This document shows positions 7,587 to 15,242 of a DNA stretch of 64,000 nt, piece after piece. The translations under genes and the position numbers were made by a program. Source of the DNA: 0-14-3-00-41-53 sp041500225 (GTDB lineage: Bacteria; Nitrospirota; Thermodesulfovibrionia; Thermodesulfovibrionales; SM23-35); NCBI GenBank assembly GCA_041500225.1, contig JBGQLV010000005.1:1-64000 (forward strand), written 5' to 3'. The notes under the pieces are model-generated. The model saw only the letters and a list, made by a program, of their open reading frames with translations, ran no database searches and was not told where the DNA came from. Each line of letters begins with the position of its first letter. Positions within the stretch are counted from its first letter, which is position 1.

Positions 7587-8786
7587 CTAAACTTTGGATA
7601 TTTTCACAGAAAAGATAATTGATGCAATAATGCAAATTATGGCTGAAATACTAACTGCTCTGGCAGTCCCAAAAGAATCAGCTAAGACGCCTAAGAGCGA
7701 ATTGCCAAGAGGGGCAGTACCCAAAAACACAAGCGCATATACACTCATTGCCCTTCCTCTCAGGTTATCAGGTACAGAAAGCTGTATAAAAGTGTTTGCG
7801 GTTGCAAGGAAACTCACTATCCCCCATCCGATAAATATAAGGATAACTATGGAAAGATAGAAAATTTTTGATAGTGAAAAAGCAAGAAGTGAAAACGAAA
7901 AGCAGAGGGCTGATATAGACATAAACCTGTTTTTCTCTTTTATATCACCCTTGAATGCAAGAGATAAGGCTGCTGTTAATGCACCAGTCCCCGCAGCGCT
8001 GACAAGGAATCCAAGTCCTTTAGGGCCTGTTCTAAAAACCTCTACTGCAAACACTGGAAGAAAGGTTATATAAGGAATGCCTATGAGACTGAATACAGCA
8101 ATTAGAAGTATAATCCTGTATATCTCGGGTTTACTTTTCATAAACTGTATCCCTTCTGTGAAATCTCTTATAAAACCGTTGGAGCTTTCCTTTATCTCAC
8201 CCCTTATATTTATCTTTGAAAGGGCGATGATAACCGCAACAAAGCTTACCGCGTTCAGATAAAAACATGAAGGGAGTCCTATATAAGCAATTGTCATTCC
8301 TGCTATAACAGGTCCTATCATGCGGGCGCCATTAAATGCCGCAGAATTTAGTGCTATAGCATTCGTAAGGTTACTTTTACCTACCATCTCGACCAGGAAT
8401 GCCTGCCTTGCAGGTATATCAAAGGCGTTGACTGAGCCAAGAAGTGTTGCCATGAGGGCAACATGCCACACAGCAATTAAATTAAAATCTGTGAGTATGC
8501 CGAGAACAAGGGCTGGAATGATTGACAACGCCTGGGTCATCAAAAGGAGGTTTCTCTTCCTGAATCTATCTGCTACTATGCCGCCTGCGAGGGTAAATAA
8601 AAGTATCGGCAGCGACCCGGCGGCTGCAACCAGACCGAGATAAAAAGGTGACTTTGTAAGGCTGTATACAAGCCAGCCCTGTGCAACAGACTGCATCCAG
8701 GTGCCGGACAAAGAAATAAGCTGGCCGAACCAGAAGAGCCTGAAGTCCCTGTAATGCAAAGCTGAAAACCTTTTCATATTTTCCAT
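7587..8786 (-). CDS. Major facilitator superfamily transporter (EntS/MFS_3-like)
   Basis: A 399-residue integral membrane protein with about twelve hydrophobic segments. It starts FSALHYRDFRLFWFGQLIS, the opening typical of the MFS_3 / enterobactin-exporter-like group. The loop motif between helices 2 and 3 is present as GGIVADRFRKRN, and a later GRAMSVYALVF belongs to helix 10-11. Such proteins export small molecules or siderophores by proton antiport; the substrate cannot be told from sequence. The gene is separated from tsaB by about 30 bp on the same strand and may be co-expressed. Length is normal. Confidence 0.82.
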   Translation of the reverse strand: MENMKRFSALHYRDFRLFWFGQLISLSGTWMQSVAQGWLVYSLTKSPFYLGLVAAAGSLPILLFTLAGGIVADRFRKRNLLLMTQALSIIPALVLGILTDFNLIAVWHVALMATLLGSVNAFDIPARQAFLVEMVGKSNLTNAIALNSAAFNGARMIGPVIAGMTIAYIGLPSCFYLNAVSFVAVIIALSKINIRGEIKESSNGFIRDFTEGIQFMKSKPEIYRIILLIAVFSLIGIPYITFLPVFAVEVFRTGPKGLGFLVSAAGTGALTAALSLAFKGDIKEKNRFMSISALCFSFSLLAFSLSKIFYLSIVILIFIGWGIVSFLATANTFIQLSVPDNLRGRAMSVYALVFLGTAPLGNSLLGVLADSFGTARAVSISAIICIIASIIFSVKISKV

Positions 8787-8893
8787 TTATTTATATTTAT
8801 TTTAACGGAATATGAATTTTAATTTTTGCGAATAAGCTGTTGATAGTCGGGATTGGATTCTAAGAAACCTGTTTAAATGACAATATGGCTAAC

Positions 8894-9030
8894 TAGTGTC
8901 TGTCCATAAACTGTCATTTCCATAAAAAGTCGTCATTCTCGCGAAAGCGGGAATCCAGTGTTTTCAATACCTTCTGGATCCCCCGGTCAAGCCGGAGGAT
9001 GACAAATACTGACTTTATAAACAGACACTA
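8894..9030. mobile_element. MITE-like element with 16-bp terminal inverted repeats
   Basis: The ends are TAGTGTCTGTCCATAA (8894 on) and TTATAAACAGACACTA (9015-9030), inverted with two mismatches. The interior holds a hairpin (CGCGAAAGCGGGAATCCAG, then CTGGATCCCCCGG). Terminal TA on both sides fits insertion by an IS630/Tc1-like transposase, which duplicates TA; that is inference. No open frame is inside. The right terminal CTA is the stop codon (TAG on the minus strand) of glyS. Confidence 0.7.
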
Positions 9031-11100
9031 ACTGTTCTCTTTTAGCTTCGAAAAATCAGCGATGACTGATACAGTTCTCCATATCTCATTTAATAATGCG
9101 AGTCTGTTTTGCTTTATCTCTTCTTGTTTGTCCATTACAAGGACATGATCAAAGAAATGATTAATCGGACCTGTTAGAGAAGAAATAAGATTAATTGCAT
9201 CATAATACTTCCTATCCTTAAGAAGCCCTCTGAGATCAGACCTGACAGAGTCGAGTTTTTCTTTTAGTTCCTTCTCCGGCTCTTCTATTAAGAGTTCTGC
9301 TTTAAATTCAGGAAGCGATGTTTTTGGGATTATATTATTCACACGTTTTATGGCAAGTAGAAAATCGCTGTACTCTCTGTCCTCTTTAAATTTCTGAACA
9401 GCATCAAGCCGTTCCTTAATATCTGCTAATTGTACATCGAGTGATAAGGAAAGGATTGACTGTATAAGGTCAGGACTATACCCCTGATCTGAAAATACTG
9501 TTTCTAACCTGTTTTCAAAAAATTGCATAATGCTTTTCCTTGCTTCCTTAAAATCCTTTAAGCCCGGCAGGTTTTCTAATGACTTGTCAATAAGTTCTTT
9601 TAGTGTAAGGCTGTAGCCCCTGTTTAATATTATCGCTATGATTCCGAGTGCATGTCTCCTCAGGGCAAAAGGGTCTTCAGAGCCTGTAGGTATGAGCCCT
9701 ATAGAAAAAAAGGCAGCTATGTTATCAATCTTATCGGCTATACTGAGAAGCGCTCCGATATCTGTCTGTGGAAGCCTTCCGCCTGAGTGTGCTGGAAGGT
9801 ATTGCTCTTTCAGAGCTTCTGCAACCTTAGTGTCTTCTCCATCGTTTACAGCATAATATTTGCCCATGATTCCCTGAAGTTCAGGAAACTCCCTGACGAC
9901 GCCTGTTGTCAGGTCTGTTTTTACAAGCCTTGCAGCGCGATTGAGCCTGTCGTTTTCTGCCGGCAGAAGCCTGTCAGCAAGAAATTCTGAAATAGATACT
10001 ATCCTCTCTGTCTTTTCAAAGAGGCTGCCAAGCTTCTCCTGAAATGTGACCTTCCTGAGCTCTTTTATTCTTTCGGATAACGGTTTTTTACTATCCTCTT
10101 CAAAATAAAATCGTGCATCTTCAAATCTTGCCTTGATAACGCGCTCTGCACCAATTTTTACTGTCTCTGAATTATCTTCACTTGTATTGCTTATAACAAC
10201 AAAGTGATTTGTAAGCCTGCCTTCTTCATTTTCTACTGCAAAATACTTCTGATGCCCTTTCATCACAGTTATGAGCAGTTCCTTCGGAAGTTTAAGGTAT
10301 TCCTCAGAAAAGGTACCGAGAACAGGCACAGGGTATTCCACAAGGTTTACAACTGTTTCGAGCAGTTCCTCATCTTCAACAGGTCTTCCGCCGACAGGTG
10401 TTAAGAGTTTTTCCATCTTTTCAGTTATAATCTTTTTTCTTTCTTCATGGTCAACTATTACATAGTTATTTCCAAGCAACCTTTTATAGCCTGAGATATC
10501 CTTTATCTGAAAGGCAGCAGGTGACAGGAATCTGTGTCCTCTGGTGATGTCGCTGCTTTTTATACCTTCTATCTCGAAGTTGATAATTTCTTTATCAAAC
10601 AAAGCCATCAGCCAGCGGATAGGTCTCACAAATCTTATGTTGTTGTTGCCCCATCTCATTGATTTTGGGAAGTGCATTGAAAGCACAATTCTTTTAAGTA
10701 TTTCCGGCAGCAATTGACTGACATGTACGCCTTTTTCCTCTATCACTGCAACAACATATTCTCTTTTATCTTTGTTTTTTATGATAAGGCTTTCCACGTT
10801 TACACCCTGTGAATTAGCAAATCCGATTGCTGCTTTTGTGGGGCCACCTTTTTCATCAAATGCAACCTTCTTAGAAGGGCCAAATACCTCCTTATATCTG
10901 TCTTCCTGCATCAGGGGTATCCCATCTATAATCACTGCAAGTCTTCGCGGGGTCCCGTATGTTTTTATACCAGAGAATTTTATATGATTTTCTTTTAAGA
11001 TTATCCCGCTGTTTTCTTTTAATTGCTGTATAGCAGAAGACAGAAATCTCGCCGGTAAATCTTCTGTCCCTATTTCTAACAAAAGCGATAAACTGTTCAC
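9028..11100 (-). CDS. glyS: Glycyl-tRNA synthetase beta subunit
   Basis: A 690-residue tRNA synthetase beta subunit of the bacterial alpha2beta2 type. The beta chain carries tRNA-recognition and HD-like domains. Family marks include LLLEIGTEDLPARF at the N-terminus, YGTPRRLAV, MRWGNNNIRFVRPIRW near residues 148-163, and DPFALRRHALGI around residue 480. Its ATG overlaps the last codon of glyQ by 4 bp, the usual arrangement. The stop codon TAG is formed by the end of a MITE-like element (8894-9030). The last residues (KLKENS) may therefore differ from close relatives. Confidence 0.96.
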   Translation of the reverse strand: MNSLSLLLEIGTEDLPARFLSSAIQQLKENSGIILKENHIKFSGIKTYGTPRRLAVIIDGIPLMQEDRYKEVFGPSKKVAFDEKGGPTKAAIGFANSQGVNVESLIIKNKDKREYVVAVIEEKGVHVSQLLPEILKRIVLSMHFPKSMRWGNNNIRFVRPIRWLMALFDKEIINFEIEGIKSSDITRGHRFLSPAAFQIKDISGYKRLLGNNYVIVDHEERKKIITEKMEKLLTPVGGRPVEDEELLETVVNLVEYPVPVLGTFSEEYLKLPKELLITVMKGHQKYFAVENEEGRLTNHFVVISNTSEDNSETVKIGAERVIKARFEDARFYFEEDSKKPLSERIKELRKVTFQEKLGSLFEKTERIVSISEFLADRLLPAENDRLNRAARLVKTDLTTGVVREFPELQGIMGKYYAVNDGEDTKVAEALKEQYLPAHSGGRLPQTDIGALLSIADKIDNIAAFFSIGLIPTGSEDPFALRRHALGIIAIILNRGYSLTLKELIDKSLENLPGLKDFKEARKSIMQFFENRLETVFSDQGYSPDLIQSILSLSLDVQLADIKERLDAVQKFKEDREYSDFLLAIKRVNNIIPKTSLPEFKAELLIEEPEKELKEKLDSVRSDLRGLLKDRKYYDAINLISSLTGPINHFFDHVLVMDKQEEIKQNRLALLNEIWRTVSVIADFSKLKENS

Positions 11101-11972
11101 CGCGTACTCCTTAATAGTGGAAATCCTATTTCTTCTCTCTGCTTGTAATATGCCTCTGCACAGAGCTTTGCAAGATTTCTTACACGCGCGATGTATCCTG
11201 TCCTTTCCGTGACAGAAAGAGCGCCTCTCGCATCGAGTAGATTAAATGTATGTGAGCATTTCAGGCAGAACTCATAAGATGGCAGTATAAGACCAAACTT
11301 ATTTAATCTGATCGACTCTTTTTCAAAAGCATCAAACTGTTTCGATAAAAGTTCTATGTCAGCAAGATCAAAATTATATTTTGAGAATTCAACTTCATCG
11401 TGATGATGTATTTCCCCGTATCTTATACCTTTGCACCAGATCAGGTTAAATACATTATCTACTTCTTGTAAATACATTGCGATCCTTTCAAGCCCGTATG
11501 TCAATTCAAGCGAGACAGGTTTAAGGTCAATGCCTCCAACCTGCTGGAAATATGTGAACTGTGTGATTTCCATCCCGTCAAGCCAGACCTCCCAGCCGAG
11601 ACCCCATGCGCCAAGGGTAGGTGATTCCCAGTCATCCTCTACAAATCTGATATCGTGTTTGAAAGGGTCTATACCTAAGTAAGAAAGGCTTTCGAGGTAG
11701 ACCTCCTGACTGTCGGGTGGAGATGGTTTCAGGATTACCTGATACTGATAGTAGTGCTGAAGCCTGTTTGGATTTTCTCCATACCTTCCATCAGTTGGCC
11801 TTCTTGATGGCTCGACATAGGCTGTTCTCCATGGCTCTGGTCCCAGGACCCTGAAGAATGTAGCAGGGTGAAAAGTGCCGGCGCCCACCTCCATATCGTA
11901 TGGTTGAAGAAGGACGCAGCCCTTTTCTGACCAGAACTGATGAAGCTTTAAAATCAAATCCTGAAAATACAT
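11097..11972 (-). CDS. glyQ: Glycyl-tRNA synthetase alpha subunit
   Basis: A 291-residue class II synthetase alpha subunit that holds the glycine and ATP site. Characteristic segments are WSEKGCVLLQPYD, EVGAGTFHPATFFR and LGPEPWRTAYVEPSRRPTDGRYG in the first 65 residues. QYYQYQVILKPSP, GWEVWLDGMEITQFTYFQQ and DARGALSVTER follow. First gene of the glyQ-glyS operon. I see no T-box leader upstream. Intact. Confidence 0.97.
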   Translation of the reverse strand: MYFQDLILKLHQFWSEKGCVLLQPYDMEVGAGTFHPATFFRVLGPEPWRTAYVEPSRRPTDGRYGENPNRLQHYYQYQVILKPSPPDSQEVYLESLSYLGIDPFKHDIRFVEDDWESPTLGAWGLGWEVWLDGMEITQFTYFQQVGGIDLKPVSLELTYGLERIAMYLQEVDNVFNLIWCKGIRYGEIHHHDEVEFSKYNFDLADIELLSKQFDAFEKESIRLNKFGLILPSYEFCLKCSHTFNLLDARGALSVTERTGYIARVRNLAKLCAEAYYKQREEIGFPLLRSTR

Positions 11973-12571
11973 GATGAATTCCGTTCCTTAGTTTACACGA
12001 TTTATAAATTTTTTGACTTATCCGGTTCTTGATGGGCTCAAGAAATTAATAAACCCCGGAATACAGCAAATGAGGAGCAAAAAAATCTGCTGCCTTTTTA
12101 GGAACACAAGGCGATATTCGGGACACTCAATGGGATATATTCCTTGCAATGTATGGAGCGATTATCTCTCAACTAATTCTCGGGCGAACACACGACAAGG
12201 CACTGGAGAGAATGTCAACGAGAAAAGAACAGGCTTAATAAAGTTTATTCTTAACCCTCGATTTACCTGCAACTCCTCCTTCCTGAAACAAAGAAGGCTA
12301 CTCACTTCTTTAATTCTCTCTGTTAGTCTTTGAAATCTTCATTTTCGTAGTAGTACCTATGCCTTAACCAGTAATGGTATTTCATTTCGGAAAAGTAATA
12401 ATTTCTGGCACTTATAAAGTAATTAAAACATTTTGAACCTTTTTGTACTAAATTACGACTTATAATATAATACGAGATAAAGATATGTAAGGCATTGGTA
12501 TTCAGGTATAAAAATTCTCGTTGAAAAGGAAGACTTGTATAAATCTACAAGAAAATTGAAGGAGGCATGAA
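11973..12571. other. 600-bp stretch with a dead YjdF-like fragment, otherwise nothing recognised
   Basis: The only recognisable item is the YjdF/DUF2238 remnant at 12074-12238. The remaining roughly 330 bp up to the next gene are AT-rich and hold no supported gene or clear terminator. Confidence 0.5.
12074..12238 (+). pseudogene. C-terminal remnant of a YjdF / DUF2238 membrane protein
   Basis: In frame from a stop at 12071-12073 the sequence reads SAAFLGTQGDIRDTQWDIFLA and on to a natural stop at 12236-12238. FLGTQGD-x-x-DTQWD and the following GAII ... hydrophobic helix are the conserved C-terminus of the DUF2238 (YjdF) inner membrane family. The N-terminal three quarters is missing and no start or ribosome site exists, so it is a fossil. 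Confidence 0.7.
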
Positions 12572-12985
12572 ATGAAAAAATTATTTTTTGTCTTATTAAC
12601 ACTCGAAATTTTAGCAAGCTCGGTTTATGCAGAGATACTTAACGTTCCCCAAAAAGCTTATACTCTTACTCATATTGAAGTAAGTTACCCATTTGATGGA
12701 GAAATATGCGCTATTTATAAGGGATGCTCCATCATATGGAATACAAATCTTATAAAAAACTATAATATTGTTTGGTTAGAGATTGTATGGCCTGATGGGA
12801 CTCCAACAGCAGGAGCTTATCCTGTTACTAATAATGGTCAATACGACTGGTTCCCTGGCGCATCTTTTTGGGATGAGAGTGTGCGCTGCAAAGAATATCG
12901 TGTAAAAGTTTACACAAATGATAACAAATTTAAAGGAATGAGCGGACGTTTTAAAGTTGGACAGACCTTTGGTCATTGTCCATAG
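12572..12985 (+). CDS. Small secreted protein, Ig-like beta fold likely
   Basis: A 137-residue protein with a strong ribosome site (GGAGGCATGA) before ATG. It has a clear Sec signal peptide (KKLFFVLLTLEILASSVYA, cleavage near residue 22). The mature domain of about 115 residues is beta-rich. Its layout is SYPFDGEICAIYKGCSIIW, a middle WPDGTP, then YRVKVYTND and a final GHC. This resembles the Ser-Thr-rich Kre9/Knh1-like or fibronectin-like domains that bind or decorate cell-surface polysaccharide; that likeness is weak. Four cysteines suggest disulphides. It stands alone between the YjdF fragment and the NERD gene. Confidence 0.6.
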   Translation: MKKLFFVLLTLEILASSVYAEILNVPQKAYTLTHIEVSYPFDGEICAIYKGCSIIWNTNLIKNYNIVWLEIVWPDGTPTAGAYPVTNNGQYDWFPGASFWDESVRCKEYRVKVYTNDNKFKGMSGRFKVGQTFGHCP

Positions 12986-13165
12986 AAGTATTTATAGGAC
13001 ATACGATTGTAGGAAATTTTACAAGAATCTCGTCTCTTTTTTTATACAATATTTTAACCAATAATCCTCACTACTCAAATATCCTTCAGATTGTGGATAA
13101 GTAGGTGTAAAAAGTAAAATGGGTCCTCGACGATGAGCAAAGACTTCTTTCGCTCACTTTCTTCC

Positions 13166-13198
13166 TGCTATAATCCTCACTTTGCAATCTGCTATAAT
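13166..13198 (+). promoter_or_regulatory. Two tandem extended -10 elements upstream of the NERD gene
   Basis: TGCTATAAT occurs twice, at 13166-13174 and 13190-13198, exactly 24 bp apart. The second would give a leader of about 25 nt containing GAGAGAAAG before the ATG at 13231. Confidence 0.5.
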
Positions 13199-13230
13199 GA
13201 TGAGATTAGAAATTTAAATCGAGAGAAAGT

Positions 13231-14172
13231 ATGATCGTTAAAAATAGAGAAACGCGTCAGTCCGAAATAGACTCTTTAACTTCCCTATTATCCCTGAACT
13301 TATCCGAACAAAAAAAATTCATGATACAGAGGGAATTAAATTATCTCAAATTGGGGGATCGTGGGGAGAATGATTCAGCTTACTTCCTGGACTTCAATTA
13401 TGGATCTTCAAAAAATTTGGCTGTTATCCATGATTTGAGATTAGAGTTTGATGGTAAAGTTGCTCAGATAGATCATTTGCTCATTAACAGGTGTTGTGAC
13501 TTTTTCGTGCTCGAGACTAAGAATTTTTCATACGGACTTAAGATTACAGATGAAGGAGAATTTCTTGTTTTGGATAAAAATAACAAGTATCATGCAATCG
13601 AATCGCCAATCGAGCAGAACAAGAGGCATATATTCTTACTTGAAAAAATCATTGACAGCATTAATATTTTGCCTACAAGGGTAGGCTTTCTTCAGCTTAC
13701 TCCTAGATTTTGGAGTTATATCCTTGTTTCCCCAAAATCCAGAATTATACGTCCCTCGAAAAATCGTTTTGACACAAGCATGGTCATTAAAGGTGATTCA
13801 TTCACTGTAGCACTCGACAAGAATATTGATAGTCGATCGGTACTCTCTGTAGTGGCGAGTATTAGCAGCTTGATATCCAGTGATACCTTGATGGAAGTGG
13901 CACAGAAAATAGCTAAACTACATAAGCCGGCGTCAGCGGACTATAAAAAGAAATTTAGTATTAGTGAGTCGGGAACGGAAAAGGCTGATTATAAAATGAG
14001 GCGGGATGATTCCAGTTCCTTTGGAGAAATATCGAAAAAATATTACTGTGGAAAATGCGATAAGCCGATATCCCAGAAAGTAGCGTCCTTTTGTTGGCAG
14101 AATAAGAACAGATTTGGTGGCAAAGCGTACTGTTTTGATTGTCAAAAATTAATTACTCTCCCTACAAAATAA
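13231..14172 (+). CDS. NERD-domain protein (nuclease-related) with zinc-ribbon-like tail
   Basis: A 313-residue protein with a NERD domain, a predicted PD-(D/E)xK-type nuclease fold. The domain covers about residues 48-170: GDRGENDSAYFL, then VAQIDHLLI, then FFVLETKNF. The D ... E-x-K series of the nuclease core is intact (Asp in QIDH, ETK). The C-terminal 45 residues hold YYCGKCDKPIS ... YCFDCQK, a four-cysteine zinc-binding pair. NERD proteins occur on plasmids and in accessory DNA and are thought to act on nucleic acids. This one is solitary. It ends about 30 bp before an IS110 remnant, which fits an accessory region. Confidence 0.75.
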   Translation: MIVKNRETRQSEIDSLTSLLSLNLSEQKKFMIQRELNYLKLGDRGENDSAYFLDFNYGSSKNLAVIHDLRLEFDGKVAQIDHLLINRCCDFFVLETKNFSYGLKITDEGEFLVLDKNNKYHAIESPIEQNKRHIFLLEKIIDSINILPTRVGFLQLTPRFWSYILVSPKSRIIRPSKNRFDTSMVIKGDSFTVALDKNIDSRSVLSVVASISSLISSDTLMEVAQKIAKLHKPASADYKKKFSISESGTEKADYKMRRDDSSSFGEISKKYYCGKCDKPISQKVASFCWQNKNRFGGKAYCFDCQKLITLPTK

Positions 14173-14194
14173 CTTCCTCCTACCTGCATATGTG

Positions 14195-14430
14195 CTATAA
14201 AAGAACTATGGTAAAGGCAGGAGAGCTTAGTACTTCCTGGGCCTACTGAGCCCTGACTACAGTCTGTTCCCTGCCTCCTTAAACCATGATAAGTTGATTG
14301 GGTGTTTGAGCCCTTGTTACGCAGGAGGATTGGTTTGGAGGCATACCCTGCCTGATCCTGAAACAGCAGCAGGAGGTAATTTATGGGTAAGCTTTATGTA
14401 GGGATAGACATTTCAAAGGACATGAAGACA
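14195..14430 (+). mobile_element. Truncated IS110-family 5-prime end, with possible bridge-RNA region
   Basis: A good ribosome site (AGGAGG) precedes the ATG at 14383, followed by MGKLYVGIDISKDMKT. This is the start of IS110-family DEDD transposases, and GID carries the first catalytic Asp. After 16 codons the frame runs into an unrelated palindrome and stops, so the transposase is lost. The roughly 190 bp upstream begin with TGCTATAAA and contain several short hairpins. In IS110 elements the non-coding end before the transposase encodes the bridge RNA that pairs with target and donor DNA. Placing one here is inference from position only. Confidence 0.6.
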
Positions 14431-14437
14431 GGATTAA

Positions 14438-14513
14438 GGGGACGTTCTTGATTAATTCAACTTGTTCTCATTTATATTTTATCAAGTAAGTTCAAGAAAT
14501 AAAGAATGTCCCC
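14438..14513. repeat. Imperfect palindrome with GGGGACRTTCTT ends
   Basis: GGGGACGTTCTT (14438-14449) pairs with AAGAATGTCCCC (14502-14513). Inner arms TTCAACTTG and CAAGTAAGTTCAA extend the fold. It sits exactly where the IS110 transposase frame is broken. The same end sequence occurs at 3271-3285. Confidence 0.6.
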
Positions 14514-14730
14514 AAAGTTGTCCCCGGATGAGAGAAGATCGATAGGCTTAGACGGCGTTTTAATAGAGGACGCCGAACGCGCTGCATCTTTGCAAGCAAA
14601 ATTCTTCGAAATCGTGGCTTAGAATGAACCAGAATCGTAGCCCTCTGTATGCGCCGGAAAAAACGCATAACTATGCACCTGACGAAAAAATTATTTATCC
14701 CCTATTTTGAGTGTCAGCATAAAAAACCTA

Positions 14731-14765
14731 TTGACAAAACATTACAAGGTAATTATATTGTAAAT
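14731..14765 (+). promoter_or_regulatory. Strong promoter and likely BrnA operator for the brnTA pair
   Basis: TTGACA (14731-14736), a 17-bp spacer and TATATT (14754-14759) form a near-consensus sigma-70 promoter. The predicted transcript start falls on the ATG at 14766. An inverted repeat TTACAA (14742-14747) / TTGTAA (14758-14763) overlaps the -10 and spacer. It is a good candidate site for autorepression by BrnA, which is known to bind its own promoter. Confidence 0.65.
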
Positions 14766-14927
14766 ATGGCAAACATATCATTTGAATGGGACGAGGGAAA
14801 GAGAGCTCTAAACAAAAAGAAACACGGTGTTTGTCATTGTTATCGAAAGAATGATGAAGTAATAAGAATTATATCCGTTCGTAAAGCAACCCGTTCAGAA
14901 CAGAAACAATATTGGGAAAGGTGGTGA
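14766..14927 (+). pseudogene. brnT: BrnT-like toxin with a large in-frame internal deletion
   Basis: This 53-codon frame starts like BrnT ribonuclease toxins (FEWDEGKRALNKKKHGV). It then jumps directly to the family's C-terminus (VCHCYRKNDEVIRIISVRKAT). Normal BrnT is about 90 residues, so roughly 40-45 central residues, including most of the RNase core strands, are missing. The frame stays open, which means a short peptide could still be made but is very unlikely to be toxic. The next gene is the matching antitoxin, 3 bp downstream. The upstream promoter appears intact. Confidence 0.75.
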
Positions 14928-14930
14928 AAA

Positions 14931-15146
14931 ATGAGAAAAGAATACGATTTTTCTAAAGCAAAAAAAAATCCTTACGCTAGTCGTCTTAAACGACAGGTTA
15001 CAATCCGACTTGATGAGGAAACAATTAAGTATTTCAAAAAACTTTCGGAAGAAGCAGAAATACCATATCAAACCCTGATTAATCTCTATTTGCGTGATTG
15101 TGCAGCTTCAAGTCGCAGGCTTTCTTTACAATGGAAAGTGGCTTAA
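14931..15146 (+). CDS. brnA: BrnA-type antitoxin
   Basis: A 71-residue ribbon-helix-helix protein of the BrnA family. It starts MRKEYDFSKAKKNPY and carries the DNA-binding strand RQVTIRLDEETIKYFKKL (about residues 23-40), then EIPYQTLINLYLRDCA. BrnA neutralises BrnT and represses the operon. A ribosome site (GGTGGTGA) lies within the end of the truncated toxin. Here it seems to outlive its toxin, so it may act only as a repressor or protect against a related toxin elsewhere. Confidence 0.85.
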   Translation: MRKEYDFSKAKKNPYASRLKRQVTIRLDEETIKYFKKLSEEAEIPYQTLINLYLRDCAASSRRLSLQWKVA

Positions 15147-15154
15147 TAAAAAAT

Positions 15155-15215
15155 GCCTAACATGGCGCTGCACCAGATCGCGGCTTGACAGCCGCTCCCT
15201 GTGAGCTTGTAGGGG
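15155..15215. repeat. attC-like sequence downstream of brnA (partial)
   Basis: GCCTAAC (15155-15161) fits the RYYYAAC core of integron attC sites. GCGCTGCACC, a perfect hairpin (GCGGCT-TGAC-AGCCGC, 15180-15195) and TGTGAGCTT follow, as in many attC sites. The closing GTTRRRY core is only partly present (GTAGGGG). It may be a decayed cassette end or another imperfect palindrome. Confidence 0.35.
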
Positions 15216-15242
15216 ATAATCAAAAGTGACCTTAAAAGGATA

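Larger units (their letters stand above)
14173..14730. other. Gene-free stretch of element debris (IS110 end, palindrome, coding scrap)
   Basis: Besides the IS110 end (14195-14430) and the palindrome at 14438-14513, a short frame at about 14524-14622 reads PDERRSIGLDGVLIEDAE and on to EIVA-stop. It looks like the C-terminus of a lost protein that I cannot name. No intact gene is present. Confidence 0.45.

Noticed and set aside
12013..12333. 106-codon plus-strand frame
   Set aside because: It is out of frame with the recognisable YjdF remnant and has no similarity or ribosome site.
14649..14765. Upstream extension of the BrnT frame
   Set aside because: A consensus promoter lies inside it and the family start is the ATG at 14766.
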